Shown here piece by piece: positions 60,559 to 64,000 of a stretch of 64,000 nucleotides of DNA. Position numbers and translations under genes: made by a program. The stretch is taken from assembly GCA_009760855.2 (NCBI GenBank), contig WPIO01000014.1, forward strand, positions 6,305,001 to 6,369,000. Reading direction: 5' to 3'. Under the pieces are notes generated by a model. The model had not been told where the DNA came from, did not search any database, and was given only the letters and a program-made list of their open reading frames with translations. Origin of the DNA: Cristatella mucedo (Eukaryota; Bryozoa; Phylactolaemata; Cristatellidae). Each line of letters begins with the position of its first letter. The stretch's first letter is position 1.

Positions 60559-61438
60559 GCCATAAAGCCAATGCTGTCAGAATGAATCAGGTCAGTATGG
60601 CCTGCGCCGCCGCATAGCCGCAGCGATGGAATGCAGCGAGTCGTGCTAGCGTAGCTAAGTGTAAACAGGAAGCACCCGGAGGTGAAGATTGAAAATCGAC
60701 AGCTGTCAGTGTCGCCATTATTTCGCGAGGAACCGGCGCATTGAAGCGGCAGCTCTAGAAATGAATGGAAAGGCGCACGAGGTCGTTTCGGCGCTGGCTT
60801 CGTGCCGGCTGCTGTTGAATTTATAGCAACAAAAGCTCGCACAGCAAACACCAGCCGACATGCAAACATGGTGGCAGACCGAGCTACCGAAAGCTGCAGA
60901 GGCCGACTCGAACCGCATCCGACGACCAGAGCGAAATCTCCCCTACTCCGGTCAGATCGGGGCAAAGCGAGACCGGGGGCCGAACCTTTGACCTTGGCAG
61001 AGGCAGCCAATCATAGAAGGGCCGAAGGAGGACTGCGGGCGGCCAACTCTGTCAGGTGAATCCGAGGGACGGACAGGAAGGCACGTTGCTCTTTATTTCG
61101 TTCTCTCGGCAGCGGCGCCACCGTCGAGTTCATGTCGTCTCTTGTCGGCCGAGCGTAGTGGCAGGTGCGCGCAACGAGCGCCTTCGCTCTGGCGCGAGCC
61201 GGTGACTTCGAAGCCGCGTCTTCGAGCGACGATGATCGGTTCAAAGTCGCACGAGCGCGAAGGCGCTCGCTCGACTAGCTCAGTTTAAATAATTAAATAA
61301 TCCAGCGTTCGACAAAAAATAGCTGCCGGAAATGCGAAGCGTCACGGGTCTCGTTGGCGGCGATCTGGCGAGATTCGTAGCTGCGTGTCGGAGCGACGGG
61401 GCTCGGCTAGTTGCGCGCTCCGCGGCCCCGACACATTG

Positions 61439-61468
61439 AGAACGCCGCTGCGGCCGCGGCGGCGTTCT
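61439..61468. repeat. GC hairpin
   Basis: AGAACGCCGC pairs with GCGGCGTTCT. The centre CGGCCG is itself palindromic. Confidence 0.93.
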
Positions 61469-61776
61469 TAATATGCCGAGGCGCGCGCACCGACCACTCA
61501 TTCGCCGAGACGCGGGCAGGCGGACGCTGTCTGCGCTTCTTTCGCGAGTGGGTTCGTAAGTAGCGCGAGCAGCGCTCTTTCCGCAGCGCGCCACTGCGAG
61601 GCCCCCCCCCGCGATAGCGACGCTCAAGCGAGCGGTGCGCGCGCGGCGGCGGCTGTTGCCTACGAATAAGTGCGACTTCGACGGACGCAAGCGGGCAGCG
61701 TGCGGCTAGAGCAGATGACAGCGTGAGAGCAGAGCAGACGAGCGCGAATTAAGTGCTAGCAGACGGAGAAGCAGCG

Positions 61777-61820
61777 AGCTGTCATGTCAGCTGCATACGA
61801 ATGCTGCTGACATGACAGCT
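61777..61820. repeat. Long hairpin, about 20-bp stem
   Basis: AGCTGTCATGTCAGC and GCTGACATGACAGCT pair perfectly. The inner GCAT/ATGC pair extends the stem past one T-T mismatch, leaving a loop of ACGA. Confidence 0.95.
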
Positions 61821-64000
61821 GGCAGCGCATTCGTCGGCTGCTCGCCTCGCGTTGTGCATTTAGCACAAGGCCAATTGCACGACGGGTCTTTCACCACCCT
61901 TCAGCACAGTCGCAAGTAAAAACTTTCAAGTTGCAGCGCGCAACTGTGCAATCGAGTTCGGCAAGCCGCAGTCCGTCCCGCCATCCGCGTCGTCGCACTT
62001 AAACCCCACCCACTTTCCAAAGGGGCGCTGACGAGCGCACGCGCGCGTACGCGCTTCGCGGGAGCATGCTGAACGCCCGGCTCGCGTCGGCTCGTGGGGC
62101 GCGGCGCCATCCAAGTGTGGTCAAATTTACGGAATCCAGCTTCCTGCTTGTCGCAGCCGCCGCGACGATCTTTTGACCATCATTGTTTAGATCTACCGCC
62201 GACAGCCGCTCTCGCCGCGCTCGCGTGTCGAACGCCGCGGACCGTCCGTATTCGAAACTTGCTGCCCGCTCCTGACTTGCTCCGAGCAAGCAGCGCCAGG
62301 CAAAGCCCGCTCGCTGCATTTCAGCTAGTTCCGGTCTTGTGCGCGTCATCGCATTGTTTTTACCGAGGCCGTAACGTCGCGCACAGGTGGATGAAGGAAC
62401 TACGAGTTCGCAGTCCTTCGCTCACGCTGTATCCCTCCACGCCACGCCGGAAACGGAGTTTCACCTAGACGCTCCCCCTTTTGGCCTAATTTTTCTGCTG
62501 CCTTCAGAAGTTTAAGTTAAACATTTTTCGGCAAGCGCCGAGCTGGCCATCGGGCGCTGAACCTCCGAGGCTACAAGCAAGATCAAGGTCGGGCGCTGTC
62601 GCTCCACGGCCGCGAGGAAAGCGGCTGGCGAGCGAGTTAGCGGCTAGGCGGCGAACCGCCGGCGCCCGTTGGTGAAGAAGGATGGCCCACGTAGGCGCCC
62701 GCTGTCTTCTTGGGGATTGGACGTGCCACCGTTGAGACGCGCTCGATTAAAAGCGCTAAACATGCAGTGGCATGCTAAGCGTATCCGCACTTCCAGCCAC
62801 AGAAGAGTCGTTGAACGATGCGGCTTCGCACGGGCACACCGGTTATCGCAGGTGCTTTCGGCGGTGCTGCGGTTCGCACGTTTGACCACCGATGCCGGCA
62901 GGATGGTTTCTGTTTTCTGCAGATATTTTCGGGCGGACTGTCCTTATTAAACATTGGCGAGCGCACCCATATTTAGTAGGCAATCTTCCGCCAACGAAGC
63001 TCGGCGAATGGATCTAGCCGTGAAACTAGCTGGATGCCGGTTAGTGCTTGCGCAAAGGCGTAGGAATAGTGGCAATCGGACTGTACGTTGCGGCGGAATT
63101 CGTTGAAATAATAATAACAAGGCAAAGCCAATAGGCGATAAACTACAATAAGCGTAAGTCCTGACTGTTGGTTCTCTATTTGAATCCGTTAGACCAAGAG
63201 GCGCAGGCCGCCAGTTCTATTTAACAATTCGCTGCCGCAGCTAATGTCTGATGGCTTACTGCGCCGCTGCTACTCTACGCAGCCATCTTTGATTAGTCCG
63301 CTCGTGCCCGATGAGATAGAGAAGAGAGCCCATGGTTTGACCGTAGAGAGTTCTGGGGGTGAAACGCTGCACTTGAGCGAGGGAAAAATGCACACTTTCG
63401 CAGCTGTCGAGCTTGTTCACGAGCGGCGCTTCGTCGCGGAGCGAGCATAGTCCCGCTCCGCGCATTTTCCGCGCGCCGAGGCTTGGCTTCGTCGCCGACG
63501 CAGCGCCGTCGAGTTGAGAGGGCAAAAGAGGCTTGATGCTGCTTTGATTACCAGACCGCAAAGGCCCTCTCGATTCTGTTTAAACAAGTGCCATATGTCG
63601 CCTACTAGACAGCGGAATTGACTTTGAACAAGTCGCCGGGACTGTGCGCGCATCGGATTGTAGGCGCCGAAGCGGCGGCGAGTCGGCCCAAACCGCCGAC
63701 GCTGATGGGGAAGCGCGGCTAGCGGCGACCGCGACCGCAAATGCTTCCCCGATTGGAGCTGCGGCTGATGCGCTTCGCGATCGCTTCGCGCGAACTCGAA
63801 CGAACAGACAGACCGCCTCCGCCGCCGCCGCGCTGCTTCCGGACCGAGCGGGACGCGTATTTACAAACTATTAGGCCCCTAACGAGCTGCCGCCTTACGC
63901 TGTAGATATTAGTGTTTACAATTAGGACACCCTCGCGGCAATTACCTGGTCGCTATCGTGTTCTAGCGGATTACCGGTCTGCGTCAACAGAAGTCGCTCG

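Overview
The window is invertebrate nuclear DNA, not prokaryotic. It shows short exons with GT-AG splice sites in large introns, tRNA-derived SINEs, decayed CR1/L2-like LINEs, hAT and pogo-like DNA transposons, long CA/TA/GA/CT microsatellites and a broken 18S rRNA fragment. The 18S piece is clearly metazoan. Its V4 region looks lophotrochozoan-like to me, but that is recalled similarity and weak evidence. Most genes here cannot be read as single ORFs. I built models by joining open segments whose splice sites and codon phases agree.

Gene 1 (about 27.7 kb down to 6.8 kb, minus strand, probably continuing past the left edge) encodes a large STAND/NACHT-type protein with an N-terminal DUF4062 domain. 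Seven consecutive exons carry this domain and the start of the NTPase region: VFVSSTFRDF, DLRWGVP, FFIGLVGDRYGWVP, NAVFFIRD and the REAEL motif. All junctions are in phase and one intron is of the GC-AG class. Later exons (11.0, 8.1 and 6.8 kb) fit in phase but are less certain, and no clear Walker A motif was found. The introns hold most of the left half's repeats, including a decayed 2.25-kb hAT transposon with matching 10-bp ends.

The middle (28-39 kb) is a transposon graveyard. It holds a composite LINE with endonuclease and reverse transcriptase remnants, SINEs, and a hAT-like element with a perfect 8-bp target duplication that has swallowed other elements. A GC-rich, CpG-rich block lies at 40-42.3 kb. 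From 42.7 to 53 kb there are more LINE pieces and the 18S fragment with an internal deletion.

Gene 2 (59.1-56.5 kb, minus strand, in GC-rich DNA) is a secreted C1q/TNF-fold protein of the adipolin/erythroferrone (FAM132; C1QTNF12/ERFE) family. Five in-phase exons give the conserved N-terminal segment, the C1q-like domain and the stop codon. The signal-peptide exon was not identified with confidence. A 160-bp CT microsatellite sits in one intron.

Two tRNA-derived SINE families are defined here. SINE-A has a head with a hairpin in place of the anticodon arm. SINE-B has a 3' end that matches the 3' tail of the local LINE-A family. All six SINE-B copies lie in the same orientation. The GC-rich right third contains several strong hairpins and many long antisense open frames that I do not accept as genes.
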